12,193 nucleotides of DNA from an uncultured Candidatus Melainabacteria bacterium (GCA_934754855.1 CAKVJR010000039.1:1-12193), one strand, 5' to 3'; counted from the stretch's first letter, positions 1-7,596 are shown. The notes: a model not told the origin generated them from the letters alone. A program made the numbers and translations.

Positions 1-1124
1 AAAACGGCGTATGTCGTGGCGTTATTGCTTTTGACGATGAAGAGGGCGAATATCAGACATTTTATTCAAATGCCGTAATTCTCGCAACAGGCGGTTGCGG
101 TCAACTTTACAAATATACGACAAACCCCTCTGTCACAACGGGTGACGGCATGGCAATCGCATACAGAGCGGGTGCGGTTATGCAAGATATGGAATTTTTC
201 CAATTCCACCCGACCGCTTTTAAGGCAAAAACTGAGGAAAATATGTTCCTGATTTCGGAAGCCGTCCGTGGCGAGGGTGCAAAATTGACGGACGAAAACG
301 GCAATACTTTTATGGAAAAGTATGACGAAAGACTCGAACTCGCTTCTCGTGACATCGTTTCGAGAGCAATTTTCAACGAGATGAGAATTAACAATGTGCC
401 GAATGTTTATCTCAATGCAACAGTCATTCCGAAAGATAAGTTAAATCAACGTTTCCCGACGATTTTGGGAACTTGCAGAAAAAATGGCGTTGACCCTGAA
501 AATCAATTTATTCCTGTTTCACCTGCCGCACACTATATGATGGGCGGGGTAAAAGCAAGCGTAACGGGCGTTACGTCGATTAAAAATCTTTACGTTATCG
601 GGGAAACGGCATGCACGGGATTGCACGGTGCAAACAGACTTGCAAGCAATTCTCTCTTGGAATGTGCGGTTACAGGGTATGAAATTGCAGAACTTTTGAA
701 AGATGAAAATTTTGACGAAGTTATTTCTGATGAAAATGATGAAAAAATTGCGGAAACAATTGCCGTTTACGAAAAACCGCTTGATGAAAAATCGGTTGAT
801 TTTAAGGTTTTGAGAGAAAAACTCCGTGACACAATGTGGCAATATGTCGGAATTATCAGAAATGAACAAAACTTGGAACATGCAAAAAAAGAAGTTGAAA
901 AAATCGAAGAAGCCTTCGGTTATGCCGACAAATGCCCTAATAAAGAGGCTTTTGAACTCCGCAATATGATTGTCATTGCAAAATTGGTAATTGATTTTGC
1001 AATCAGAAGAAAAGAATCCCGAGGCGGACATTTCAGAGAAGATTATACGGGCAAACATGAACCCGCAAGACATTATACGAGAACTAAAAACACTGATAAA
1101 TACGAGGAAATATATGTTAAATAA
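1..1124 (+). CDS. nadB: L-aspartate oxidase NadB, 5'-truncated by window edge
   Basis: FAD enzyme that oxidises L-aspartate to iminoaspartate, the first step of de novo NAD synthesis; in anaerobes fumarate is the usual electron acceptor. The frame is open from the left edge (first full codon at base 3), so the N-terminal dinucleotide-binding part and the start lie outside. Visible family motifs are ATGGCGQLY with the following TTNP and GDGMAIA, then QFHPTAF, SRDIVSRAI (arginine codon at 348-350), PAAHYMMGG (histidine codon at 531-533) and LHGANRLASNSLLE (arginine codon at 636-638). These correspond to the substrate-binding Arg and His residues of E. coli NadB. The C-terminal helical domain ends with ESRGGHFREDY, also typical. 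The PAAHY and GANRLASNS context favours NadB over the related succinate dehydrogenase/fumarate reductase subunit, and nadC follows directly. nadA is not seen and may lie upstream. Very sure of identity. Confidence 0.96.
   Translation, partial: NGVCRGVIAFDDEEGEYQTFYSNAVILATGGCGQLYKYTTNPSVTTGDGMAIAYRAGAVMQDMEFFQFHPTAFKAKTEENMFLISEAVRGEGAKLTDENGNTFMEKYDERLELASRDIVSRAIFNEMRINNVPNVYLNATVIPKDKLNQRFPTILGTCRKNGVDPENQFIPVSPAAHYMMGGVKASVTGVTSIKNLYVIGETACTGLHGANRLASNSLLECAVTGYEIAELLKDENFDEVISDENDEKIAETIAVYEKPLDEKSVDFKVLREKLRDTMWQYVGIIRNEQNLEHAKKEVEKIEEAFGYADKCPNKEAFELRNMIVIAKLVIDFAIRRKESRGGHFREDYTGKHEPARHYTRTKNTDKYEEIYVK
1104..1107 (+). promoter_or_regulatory. Ribosome binding site GAGG for nadC, inside nadB
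   Basis: GAGG lies six bases before the ATG at 1114, inside the last codons of nadB. It decides the nadC start: the same frame is open back to 991, but NadC homologues begin close to MLNNFLVEQ, and the upstream in-frame codons overlap conserved nadB sequence. Confidence 0.7.
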
Positions 1125-1941
1125 TTTTTTGGTTGAACAACACGTTAAAAATGCACTTATGGAAGATATCGGATTTCAGGATATCTCAACGGAAGCACTT
1201 ATGCAGGACAAAATGGTCACAGCATACCTCAAAACGAGAGTTGACGGGATTTTCTGCGGTGGTCAGGTTGCAAAAAAAGTATTTGAGTTATTGGCAGACA
1301 ATGTTGCGTTTGTTTTTTATAAAAACGACGGTGACGAGATGAAAGCGGGCGACACGATTGCAATGATTACAGCTTCCGTAAAATGCATGCTCACGGGCGA
1401 AAGAACAGCCTTAAATTACATCAGAACGATGTCAGGTATTGCAACACAAACTGCAAAATATATTAAGGCAATGAACAACCCGAAAGTTAAACTTGCCGAT
1501 ACAAGAAAGACTATCCCCGGATTCAGAATGTTTGAAAAATATTCGGTAAGAACGGGCGGCGGCACCCCTCACAGATACAATCTCAGCGATTGCATTATGA
1601 TTAAGGACAACCACATTGAGTGTGCAGGCTCGGTTACGAAAGCGGTTGAACTTGCTAAAGCATACAATTCACACGCTCACAAAATCGAAATCGAATGCGA
1701 AAATAACGAACAAATCAAAGAAGCGTTAAAATGTGGCGTTGATATTATTATGCTTGATAATATGCCCGTTCCGATAATGAAAGATGCTATCGAGTTGATT
1801 GACGGAAGAGCAATTGTTGAGGTCAGTGGAAATGTTACAATTGACAATATTGCTGAAATTGCAGCAATTAATCCCGATGTAATTTCAACAAGTGCAATTC
1901 ACTCGGGTGTAAAACCTTTGGATATCGGTTTGGATATGTAG
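1114..1941 (+). CDS. nadC: Nicotinate-nucleotide pyrophosphorylase (quinolinate phosphoribosyltransferase) NadC
   Basis: Cytoplasmic enzyme that converts quinolinate and PRPP to nicotinate mononucleotide, CO2 and pyrophosphate. It is 275 residues long, the normal size. An N-terminal open-faced sandwich domain (about 1-105) leads into the phosphoribosyltransferase barrel. Family motifs are all present: GERTALNYIRTMSGIAT (95-111), ADTRKTIPGFR (128-138), GGGTPHRYNLSD (148-159), IKDNHI (163-168), EIEC (192-195), MLDN (213-216) and the phosphate-loop-like SGN (238-240). These carry the quinolinate-binding Arg, His and Lys residues and the acidic metal ligands known from the family. The start codon overlaps the end of nadB by 11 bases, so the two are translationally coupled. 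Nothing is missing or unusual. Confidence 0.97.
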   Translation: MLNNFLVEQHVKNALMEDIGFQDISTEALMQDKMVTAYLKTRVDGIFCGGQVAKKVFELLADNVAFVFYKNDGDEMKAGDTIAMITASVKCMLTGERTALNYIRTMSGIATQTAKYIKAMNNPKVKLADTRKTIPGFRMFEKYSVRTGGGTPHRYNLSDCIMIKDNHIECAGSVTKAVELAKAYNSHAHKIEIECENNEQIKEALKCGVDIIMLDNMPVPIMKDAIELIDGRAIVEVSGNVTIDNIAEIAAINPDVISTSAIHSGVKPLDIGLDM

Positions 1942-1944
1942 AAT

Positions 1945-1973
1945 TTGCAAAAAAACCGAAATTCTGTCACAAT
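1945..1973 (+). promoter_or_regulatory. Weak sigma-70-like promoter candidate before etfB
   Basis: In the 52-base gap between nadC and etfB, TTGCAA (1945-1950) and CACAAT (1968-1973) are separated by 17 bases. Each hexamer matches consensus at four of six positions. It could give etfBA and the permease their own transcript start, but in AT-rich DNA such a match is expected often by chance. No terminator hairpin was seen after nadC, so read-through from nadBC is equally possible. Confidence 0.3.
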
Positions 1974-1993
1974 AGGGTAAAATCGGAGAATAA

Positions 1994-2779
1994 ATGAAAA
2001 TAATCGTTTGTGTCAAACAAGTTCCTGACACTGCTGACATCAAGTGGACGGAAAATAACACGCTTAACCGTGACGGGGTTGAGAGTGTTATAAACCCTTG
2101 TGACCTTTTTGCGACGGAAACTGCACTCAGGATAAAAGACAGACAGGGTGCGGAAATTACGGCGATTTCTATGGGCCCGAAACAGGCTGAGAATGCTCTT
2201 CGGGAAGTTATTTCGATGGGCGTTGACAATGCTTACATGTTGACCGACAGATTTTTTGCGGCATCTGATACCGCTGCAACGGCAAGGGTTTTGTCAAAAT
2301 CTGTTCAGGAAAAATGCTCTGATTTTGATTTGATAATTTGCGGTCAGTATGCAAGTGACGGCGATACGGCACAAACAGGGCCGAGTTTGGCGCAGAATTT
2401 GGGAATTTCGTTGGTCACTAATGTAAAATCGATTGAAAAAATTGAAGACGGTAAAATTATTGTCTTTAAACAGGAAGAGGATTTTGTTTCGAGAGTTGAG
2501 GCGAAATTGCCTGCGGTTATTTGTATTTTGACGGGAAAATATCTCGTCAGAATGCCGAAAATTATGGGCAGAATGAAGGCACAAGATGCAAAAATTCCTG
2601 TTTATAATGCTCAAGATATTAATTTCAACGCAATTTATTCGGGTCTGAAAGGTTCTCCGACATACGTCAAAAAAGCCTTTCGTCCGAAAGGTCGTGCCGA
2701 GGGTGAAATAGTTTATGACTATTCGGCTGAGGAAACGGCGAAGATGCTTTTGGGCAAAATTGAAGAATTTAAAGGATAA
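1994..2779 (+). CDS. etfB: Electron transfer flavoprotein, beta subunit (bifurcating-type motif)
   Basis: Small subunit of the cytoplasmic FAD-containing EtfAB heterodimer, which passes electrons between dehydrogenases and acceptors. It is 261 residues long, the usual length. Motifs seen are VCVKQVPDT (5-13), NPCDLFATETAL (34-45), a DTAATA segment (92-97) and ASDGDTAQTGP (120-130). The DGDTAQxGP segment is typical of EtfB proteins that hold a second FAD, as in Acidaminococcus and Clostridium bifurcating Etfs, whereas mitochondrial-type proteins bind AMP there. Bifurcation is therefore inferred, not shown. MKAQDAKIPVY (194-204) and the C-terminal arm that reaches to EtfA are present. GGAG at 1985-1988 supports the start. 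etfA begins two bases after the stop. No acyl-CoA dehydrogenase or other partner is in the window, so its electron donor is unknown. Confidence 0.95.
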   Translation: MKIIVCVKQVPDTADIKWTENNTLNRDGVESVINPCDLFATETALRIKDRQGAEITAISMGPKQAENALREVISMGVDNAYMLTDRFFAASDTAATARVLSKSVQEKCSDFDLIICGQYASDGDTAQTGPSLAQNLGISLVTNVKSIEKIEDGKIIVFKQEEDFVSRVEAKLPAVICILTGKYLVRMPKIMGRMKAQDAKIPVYNAQDINFNAIYSGLKGSPTYVKKAFRPKGRAEGEIVYDYSAEETAKMLLGKIEEFKG

Positions 2780-2781
2780 AA

Positions 2782-3780
2782 ATGGAAAAATTCAAAATTA
2801 CCGTATTTTGTGAAATTTCTTGGGACGGACAGGTTGCCCCTGTTTCGTTTGAATTGACGGCGAAAGCGGCTGACCTCGTTAAAGATATCGAAAACAGTGA
2901 GGTTCAGGTCATAATTGTTGGCAAAAGAAAAAATTATGACGGAATAATTGATGAATTTTCAAATTACGGTGCGGATAAAGTCATTATTGTAAATGACGAT
3001 ATCTTTGATGAATATTCCGCAAACCTTTACAGAGTGGCTATTTCCGAGATTTTGAAAAAGGAAAAACCCGATGTTGTATTTTTCGGTGCAACTGTTAGAG
3101 GAAGAGAACTCGCTCCATTGGTTGCAACGACTTTAAACACGGGCTTGACTGCTGATTGCACGGAGTTGGACATTGTTGACAAAAGACTTGAGGCGACAAG
3201 ACCGACATTTGGCGGAAAATTGAACGCTACGATTTTGTGCAAAACGTTGCCTCAAATGGCGACTGTTCGTGCGGGCGTTTTCAGACTTCCCGAAAATCTC
3301 GTTAAAAAAGATACAAAAGTTAATTTTGATTGGGTAAATGTTCATAACGAAGAAAAATTTACCAAAATTTTAGAACTTATACCTGAATATGCCGATGATT
3401 ACAACGATTTGAGCAAGGCAGAAATTATTTATGCCGGCGGAAGAGGAATGAAAAGTAAGGAGAATTTCAACAGACTTTTTGAACTTGCAAGGCTCACAGG
3501 CGGGGTTGTCGGAGCGTCGAGAGGAGCTGTTGATGCGGGATTTGCCGATTCGTCCATGCAAATCGGTCAAACAGGCAAAACCATTCATGCAAAAGTTTAT
3601 GTCGCTTTTGGAATTTCAGGACTTGCTCAACACATGGCAGGTATAAATTCTTGTGATAAAATTATATCAGTTAATAAGGATCCTAATGCACCTATCATGA
3701 AACTGTCTGACATCGGTATTGTCGGAGATGCAGAGGAAATTATCAAACAGATGGTTAGAAGTTTAAAAAATAAAAAGTAG
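2782..3780 (+). CDS. etfA: Electron transfer flavoprotein, alpha subunit
   Basis: Large subunit of EtfAB, carrying the electron-shuttling FAD in its C-terminal domain. It is 332 residues, without the extra N-terminal ferredoxin-like domain found in some anaerobic EtfA proteins. The N-terminal domain (about 1-195) includes GATVRGRELAP (102-112) and a TRPTFGGK segment (139-146). The FAD domain (about 212-326) shows AGGRGM (218-223), GASRGAVD (244-251; Ser246-Arg247), QIGQTGKT (260-267), GISGLAQHMAG (277-287) and VNKDPNAPIM (297-306), all standard FAD-contacting segments. AAAGGA at 2771-2776, within the last codons of etfB, is its ribosome site, and the two genes are surely translated together. 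The pairing makes the identity secure; the redox partners cannot be told from this window. Confidence 0.97.
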   Translation: MEKFKITVFCEISWDGQVAPVSFELTAKAADLVKDIENSEVQVIIVGKRKNYDGIIDEFSNYGADKVIIVNDDIFDEYSANLYRVAISEILKKEKPDVVFFGATVRGRELAPLVATTLNTGLTADCTELDIVDKRLEATRPTFGGKLNATILCKTLPQMATVRAGVFRLPENLVKKDTKVNFDWVNVHNEEKFTKILELIPEYADDYNDLSKAEIIYAGGRGMKSKENFNRLFELARLTGGVVGASRGAVDAGFADSSMQIGQTGKTIHAKVYVAFGISGLAQHMAGINSCDKIISVNKDPNAPIMKLSDIGIVGDAEEIIKQMVRSLKNKK

Positions 3781-3792
3781 GGAGAAAAAATT

Positions 3793-5259
3793 ATGACTGA
3801 AGAAAATGGCAAATTAAAGCGGTTCACAACGGCTCAGTTGTTGAATTTTTGCTTTGGCTTTTTCGGTTTGCAATTTGCGTGGCAAATGGAAATTATCCTT
3901 TGCGGTCCTGTTGTAGAAAAATTGGGTGCATCACCGTTTTTGCTCGGTTTGATTTGGCTTGCAGGTCCTGTTACGGGCATGGTTGTTCAGCCGTTTATCG
4001 GTGCGTTGAGCGACAGAACGAACACTCGTTTCGGAAAAAGAAAACCATTTTTATTTTTCGGTGCATTATTTGCATCAATCGCACTCGTTTTGTTCCCGCT
4101 TTCAGGAAACATTGTAAATCATATCAACTCAACGTTCAGCATTCAGTTGCCCGAATTGTCGGGATTATTCTTTGCGGCAATTATGGTTTGGGTTATCGAT
4201 GCTTGTGTTAACGCTGCTCAAGGTCAGTACAGAGCGTTAATCCCCGATAACATGCCTGTTGAACAACATTCGCTTGCAAATTCGTATTTGAGTTTTGCAA
4301 TCGGTATCGGTTCGGTTATTGCTGCCGGAACGGCTCCGTTTTTGGAACATTTTTGCGGTTATCAAATGAGCCATACGGCACAGTTTGTAATGGCTGCAAT
4401 TGCGTTCTTCGGTGCAACTTTGTGGACTTGTTTGACAATTACGGAAGTCAAAAAAGTTGCTGAAAAATCGAAGAAAGAATCGGCTGAAGAAATTATTGAG
4501 GAAGTCAAAGAAGAAGAAAAAACTTTCATTCAAAATTTCAAAGAATTTTTCACATGTTCTCCCGAAGTCCCCAAAATCTGTACGGTTCAATTCTTTACGT
4601 GGATTGCAATTATGGCGGTAAATATTTATTTTACTCAATTTATTGTTCACAAAGTAATGGCAATTCCTGAAATTGATGCAGGCGATATTCAGACGAAAAT
4701 AGCATATATTTCGCAACTTTTGGGCAATCCTGACGTGACTGCCGCTATGGCGAAGGCGGAATTTGAATCGAGAATGTTATCGGCTACAAACTTTGCGGCA
4801 CTTTGTTTTGCGGCATATAATCTTGTTTGCTTTATAGTTTCATTGCCGATTGGTTATTTGTCCTCAAAATTTGGCAACAAACCCGTTCACATTGTGTCAT
4901 TGATGATTATGTCACTTGCTTATGCGGGCATTGCGTTTTCGACTGATCAAACCCATATCATTATCTTTATGGCACTTGCCGGAATCGGTTGGGCATCAAC
5001 GCTTGCACTTCCTTTCGCAATGTTGACGAGATTTATCGGTTCGGGTTCTGAAGGTTCCGTAATGGGTATTTTCAACATCTTTATCGCCGCTCCGCAAATC
5101 ATCGTTTGTACTTTGGTTGCTTGGTTTATCAACCACAGTAAAGTTGCATGCGAATTTGGGGTAAATTATCACTTTGAATATGCTTTGATGGTTGGTGCGG
5201 TCGTCCTTATGTGTGCTGCACTTTCGGCATTCACAATCAAAGAAAAAGTTATTGAATAA
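3793..5259 (+). CDS. MFS sugar permease, GPH/SLC45-like
   Basis: Integral inner-membrane transporter of 488 residues with about twelve hydrophobic segments. Its clearest signature is QPFIGALSDRTNTRFGKRK (66-84), the loop 2-3 motif of the MFS in the form used by sucrose/maltose carriers of the SLC45 and glycoside-pentoside-hexuronide type (QPxxGxxSDRxxxRxGRRRP in many members). A strongly charged Lys/Glu-rich cytoplasmic loop (about 219-250) separates the two six-helix halves. A polar stretch (about 295-325) between early C-half helices is probably an extracytoplasmic loop. The second half contains the equivalent loop GYLSSKFGNKP. GGAG at 3781-3784, right after the etfA stop, is its ribosome site, so it is co-transcribed with etfBA. 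A sugar-proton symporter is the likely role; the substrate cannot be read from sequence. Confidence 0.85.
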   Translation: MTEENGKLKRFTTAQLLNFCFGFFGLQFAWQMEIILCGPVVEKLGASPFLLGLIWLAGPVTGMVVQPFIGALSDRTNTRFGKRKPFLFFGALFASIALVLFPLSGNIVNHINSTFSIQLPELSGLFFAAIMVWVIDACVNAAQGQYRALIPDNMPVEQHSLANSYLSFAIGIGSVIAAGTAPFLEHFCGYQMSHTAQFVMAAIAFFGATLWTCLTITEVKKVAEKSKKESAEEIIEEVKEEEKTFIQNFKEFFTCSPEVPKICTVQFFTWIAIMAVNIYFTQFIVHKVMAIPEIDAGDIQTKIAYISQLLGNPDVTAAMAKAEFESRMLSATNFAALCFAAYNLVCFIVSLPIGYLSSKFGNKPVHIVSLMIMSLAYAGIAFSTDQTHIIIFMALAGIGWASTLALPFAMLTRFIGSGSEGSVMGIFNIFIAAPQIIVCTLVAWFINHSKVACEFGVNYHFEYALMVGAVVLMCAALSAFTIKEKVIE

Positions 5260-5278
5260 ACGATTTTTCAATAAAAAT

Positions 5279-5305
5279 AAACCGCTCGAGATTTTCGGGC
5301 GGTTT
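5279..5305. terminator. Bidirectional intrinsic terminator between convergent genes
   Basis: AAACCGCTCGA (5279-5289) pairs with TCGGGCGGTTT (5295-5305) around a five-base loop, with one G-T wobble. It is followed by a T-run on the plus strand (to 5309) and preceded by an A-rich run that gives a T-rich tail on the minus strand. It lies 19 bases after the permease stop and 5 bases after the SGNH-like gene stop, so it can end both transcripts. Confidence 0.9.
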
Positions 5306-5310
5306 TTTTA

Positions 5311-6291
5311 TTATTTGATATATTTTTTTGCAAGCATTTTGCTTATTTCTTCCCAAGCGTGGCGGTTCGGGTGATAATTATCCTCGTCAAGAAATGCTTT
5401 GTCTTTGAGGCTGACGCCTAATTCTTTGTCCGCATCAATGACGATAATGCCGCTGTCTTTGATTTCTTTCCAACGCTCGGTTTCGATAAACCAACTGTCA
5501 AAACCGTCACAACCGTTGTATTTTAAGACGATGAATTTTGTGTTGGGATTGTGTTGTTGCAAAATTTCTTTTGAAAAAATCAAATATTTTTTGAGCAAAT
5601 CGAAGTTTTTGTCGTGTTTTTCAGGTGCAAGTCTGATTTTGTATTCTAAATCGGTCAGATAAATTTTGACTGCACTAAGTTTCCATAAAGGCTCCAAAAT
5701 CGGCTTGATTTTAACCAATTTGCCGTCTTTTTCTTCATATCTTAAATATGCCCCATCTGACCAAAAATCGTAGATTAATTTTTGCGTTCTTCTTGCGTGG
5801 TCTGCAATAAAGACATAGACAACATATTCGGGAGAGGGAAGATTTTTGAAAATATCACCTTTTTCAAGTTGATAATACATGTGCTGAATGCCCCATGACG
5901 GATAACCTCTCGTATAAACGGGGTGATGAGTTTGGCTTGATAAAATATAGCCGAAAGTGTCTTCGTCAGGGTGATTGCCGTTTACGGTACTTGTTCCGAA
6001 GACAAAAGAACAACCGAAAATCCAAATCGGTGACTTTTTGTATTCAAGCCCGAACGGCGGACGGAAAAGTTTATCGCCCCCGTTTTTTTCAAACCAATAC
6101 AGCGTTGTTTGGTCGTGCATGCGAAATCTGTCTGTTCGCCAAGATGGAAAATGATATTTTGACCATTGGTCTTTCGGCACAAATTCGTTCAAAAATTTTT
6201 GGTTTGCGACTTTGTAACTTACAATATCAAAAAGCACAATCATTACCACAACAACGAGCAATGATATTATTGTTTTGGTCGATTTTTTCAT
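5311..6291 (-). CDS. Membrane-anchored SGNH/GDSL-hydrolase-like protein
   Basis: Protein of 326 residues whose exact role I do not recognise. Residues 1-6 are basic, followed by one hydrophobic helix (about 8-25), so it is probably anchored in the inner membrane with the rest in the periplasm. IWIFGCSFVFG (89-99) matches block I of SGNH hydrolases, with Ser95 as candidate nucleophile. DNYHPN (304-309) matches the block V DxxH pair, with Asp304 and His307. Between them GYPSWGIQ (129-136) and VYVFIADHARR (158-168) sit where blocks II and III would be, but the expected Gly and Asn are not obvious. Such proteins remove or transfer acetyl or acyl groups on surface polysaccharides, peptidoglycan or lipids, and the position after the lipid A operon would fit that. 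AGAGGA at 6296-6301 supports the ATG. It is read with, or just after, lpxA; the terminator hairpin lies only 25 bases ahead of it. Confidence 0.7.
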   Translation of the reverse strand: MKKSTKTIISLLVVVVMIVLFDIVSYKVANQKFLNEFVPKDQWSKYHFPSWRTDRFRMHDQTTLYWFEKNGGDKLFRPPFGLEYKKSPIWIFGCSFVFGTSTVNGNHPDEDTFGYILSSQTHHPVYTRGYPSWGIQHMYYQLEKGDIFKNLPSPEYVVYVFIADHARRTQKLIYDFWSDGAYLRYEEKDGKLVKIKPILEPLWKLSAVKIYLTDLEYKIRLAPEKHDKNFDLLKKYLIFSKEILQQHNPNTKFIVLKYNGCDGFDSWFIETERWKEIKDSGIIVIDADKELGVSLKDKAFLDEDNYHPNRHAWEEISKMLAKKYIK

Positions 6292-6316
6292 CTAATCCTC
6301 TTTGTTAAATAATAAA

Positions 6317-6343
6317 CGGGCGGATTTTTTAAAAATCCGCCCG
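6317..6343 (-). terminator. Terminator hairpin after lpxA
   Basis: On the minus strand CGGGCGGA and TCCGCCCG form a GC-rich stem, extended by A-T pairs through a TTTTTTAAAAA centre, and are followed by TTTATTATTT. It starts ten bases past the lpxA stop and should end the lpx operon. It sits so close to the next start codon (6291) that read-through, or a start within the tail (a TATTAT is present there), must serve the SGNH-like gene. Confidence 0.75.
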
Positions 6344-6352
6344 ATGAAAAAT

Positions 6353-7138
6353 TTATTGGAAAGAAGTCGGGTGAGTAACGATACCACGTTTTGTTGTTCG
6401 GATAAACTCAACCAATTTCTTCGTGTAACGGTCTTGCGGAATTGTATCTTCAACGATATCCGCTGCTTTCAAAGTTGTATGTTCGCCTGAGCAAATAATT
6501 TTGAAAGCGTGTTTGAGATTTGTTCTTTCTTCAAGTGTCAAACCACGACGTTTCAAGCCGATAACGTTAATTCCGTGAGGAACAGGCGGTCTGCCGTCCC
6601 CTTTACAGTAAGGAAGAATGTCCATTCTTGATGCTGAAAATCCGCTGACGATACACATTTCACCGATTCTTACGAATTGATGGAAAACGCTCATGCCGCC
6701 GATGAAAGCACCAAATCCGACTTGGCAATGTCCGCCCAATGTTGCGAGGTTTGCCATGATAACTTCATCTTCCAACTTGCAGTTGTGTGCAATGTGTGCC
6801 GATGCCATAAGAAGGCATTTGTCGCCGATAATCGTTGCATTGCCTGCTCCTGAGGCTCTGTTAACCGTAACGTATTCTTTGATTAAACAATTTTTACCGA
6901 TAATTGTTTTGGTCGGTTCATTGTTGTAACTCAAGTCTTGAGGGGGTGTTCCGATACTTGCGAAAGGAGAAATTGTTGTTCCGTCGCCGATTTCGCAATG
7001 TTCCAAATAAGCGTTCGCAACGACTTTTACGTTTTCACCCAAAACAACATTTTCACCGATTACAACGTTCGGTCCGACTGTTGCACTGTCAGGAATTATC
7101 GCCGATTTCGCAATTACTGCACTTTTATCTATTGTCAT
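6353..7138 (-). CDS. lpxA: UDP-N-acetylglucosamine O-acyltransferase LpxA
   Basis: First enzyme of lipid A synthesis: a cytoplasmic homotrimer that moves a 3-hydroxyacyl chain from ACP to the 3-OH of UDP-GlcNAc. It is 261 residues, the family's size. Residues 1-190 are hexapeptide repeats forming a left-handed beta helix (IGENVVLGEN and similar), and 191-261 is the helical C-terminal domain with GLKRRG (194-199). ASIGTPPQDL (60-69) and ASAHIAHNC (112-120) are LpxA-specific, and His118 aligns with catalytic His125 of E. coli. His153 aligns with E. coli His160. Gly166 aligns with E. coli Gly173, the acyl-length ruler residue, which leaves room for a long (about C14) chain; the actual chain length is inference. 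It starts 15 bases after fabZ with a modest GGGA ribosome site. It is the last gene of the operon; lpxB does not follow. Confidence 0.96.
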   Translation of the reverse strand: MTIDKSAVIAKSAIIPDSATVGPNVVIGENVVLGENVKVVANAYLEHCEIGDGTTISPFASIGTPPQDLSYNNEPTKTIIGKNCLIKEYVTVNRASGAGNATIIGDKCLLMASAHIAHNCKLEDEVIMANLATLGGHCQVGFGAFIGGMSVFHQFVRIGEMCIVSGFSASRMDILPYCKGDGRPPVPHGINVIGLKRRGLTLEERTNLKHAFKIICSGEHTTLKAADIVEDTIPQDRYTKKLVEFIRTTKRGIVTHPTSFQ

Positions 7139-7153
7139 TTGTTCCCGCTTTCT

Positions 7154-7594
7154 TTATACCATTGAAAATATCATATCTGCTTCGACAGCAAGTTTTTCGC
7201 CTACGAAAGCCTTTCCGTGTGCTTTTACGATGGGTCCCTTAACTTTTACAAGTTCAACTTCCATATCAAGTCTGTCGCCGGGGCGAACCATGCACTTAAA
7301 TCTTGCTTTATCAACGCCCGCATAAACAAAGAATTTGTCTTTGTAATCAGGATTTGTCAACAAAATCGACGCACCCATTTGTGCCATTGCTTCAAGTTGA
7401 AGAACTCCGGGCATAATCGGTCTGTTCGGAAAATGTCCTTGGAAAAATTGTTCGTTCATCGTAAGGTTTTTATAACCCTTTGCATACTTGCCCGTAACAC
7501 ATTCCGTTACTCTGTCAATGAGCAAAAACGGGTATCTGTGCGGAAGCATTTGCATAATTTGTTCTATATCAAGTGAAATAACTTCTTCTGACAT
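7154..7594 (-). CDS. fabZ: 3-hydroxyacyl-ACP dehydratase FabZ
   Basis: Cytoplasmic hot-dog-fold dehydratase of fatty acid elongation, which converts 3-hydroxyacyl-ACP to trans-2-enoyl-ACP. It is 146 residues, the normal length. IMQMLPHRYPFLLIDRV (13-29) and GHFPNRPIMPGVLQLEAMAQ (53-72) are the FabZ signatures, with catalytic His54 and Glu68. It lies between lpxC (2-base gap) and lpxA (15-base gap). LpxA and LpxD use the same 3-hydroxyacyl-ACP pool that FabZ drains, so co-expression balances phospholipid against lipid A, as known in other diderms. In Bacteroidetes LpxC and FabZ are fused; here they are separate adjacent genes. Confidence 0.97.
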   Translation of the reverse strand: MSEEVISLDIEQIMQMLPHRYPFLLIDRVTECVTGKYAKGYKNLTMNEQFFQGHFPNRPIMPGVLQLEAMAQMGASILLTNPDYKDKFFVYAGVDKARFKCMVRPGDRLDMEVELVKVKGPIVKAHGKAFVGEKLAVEADMIFSMV

Positions 7595-7596
7595 GA

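Noticed and set aside
519..1073. Minus-strand open frame of 184 codons inside nadB
   Set aside because: It is a shadow of nadB codons in an AT-rich gene. The Phe- and Cys-rich product matches nothing, and the plus-strand frame carries all NadB motifs.
991..1113. Longer nadC start reading back to 991
   Set aside because: The extension overlaps conserved NadB C-terminal sequence in another frame and has no NadC-like residues. The ATG at 1114 has a GAGG ribosome site and fits the family length.
1942..1993. Possible riboswitch or terminator between nadC and etfB
   Set aside because: At 52 bases the gap is too short for a known NAD- or flavin-sensing riboswitch, and no stable stem could be drawn by eye. 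Only a weak promoter match remains.
4237..4716. Minus-strand open frame of 159 codons inside the permease gene
   Set aside because: It is antisense to conserved MFS helices and the Lys/Glu-rich loop. The product is a low-complexity Phe/Asn/Arg mix with no family motif and no ribosome site worth noting.
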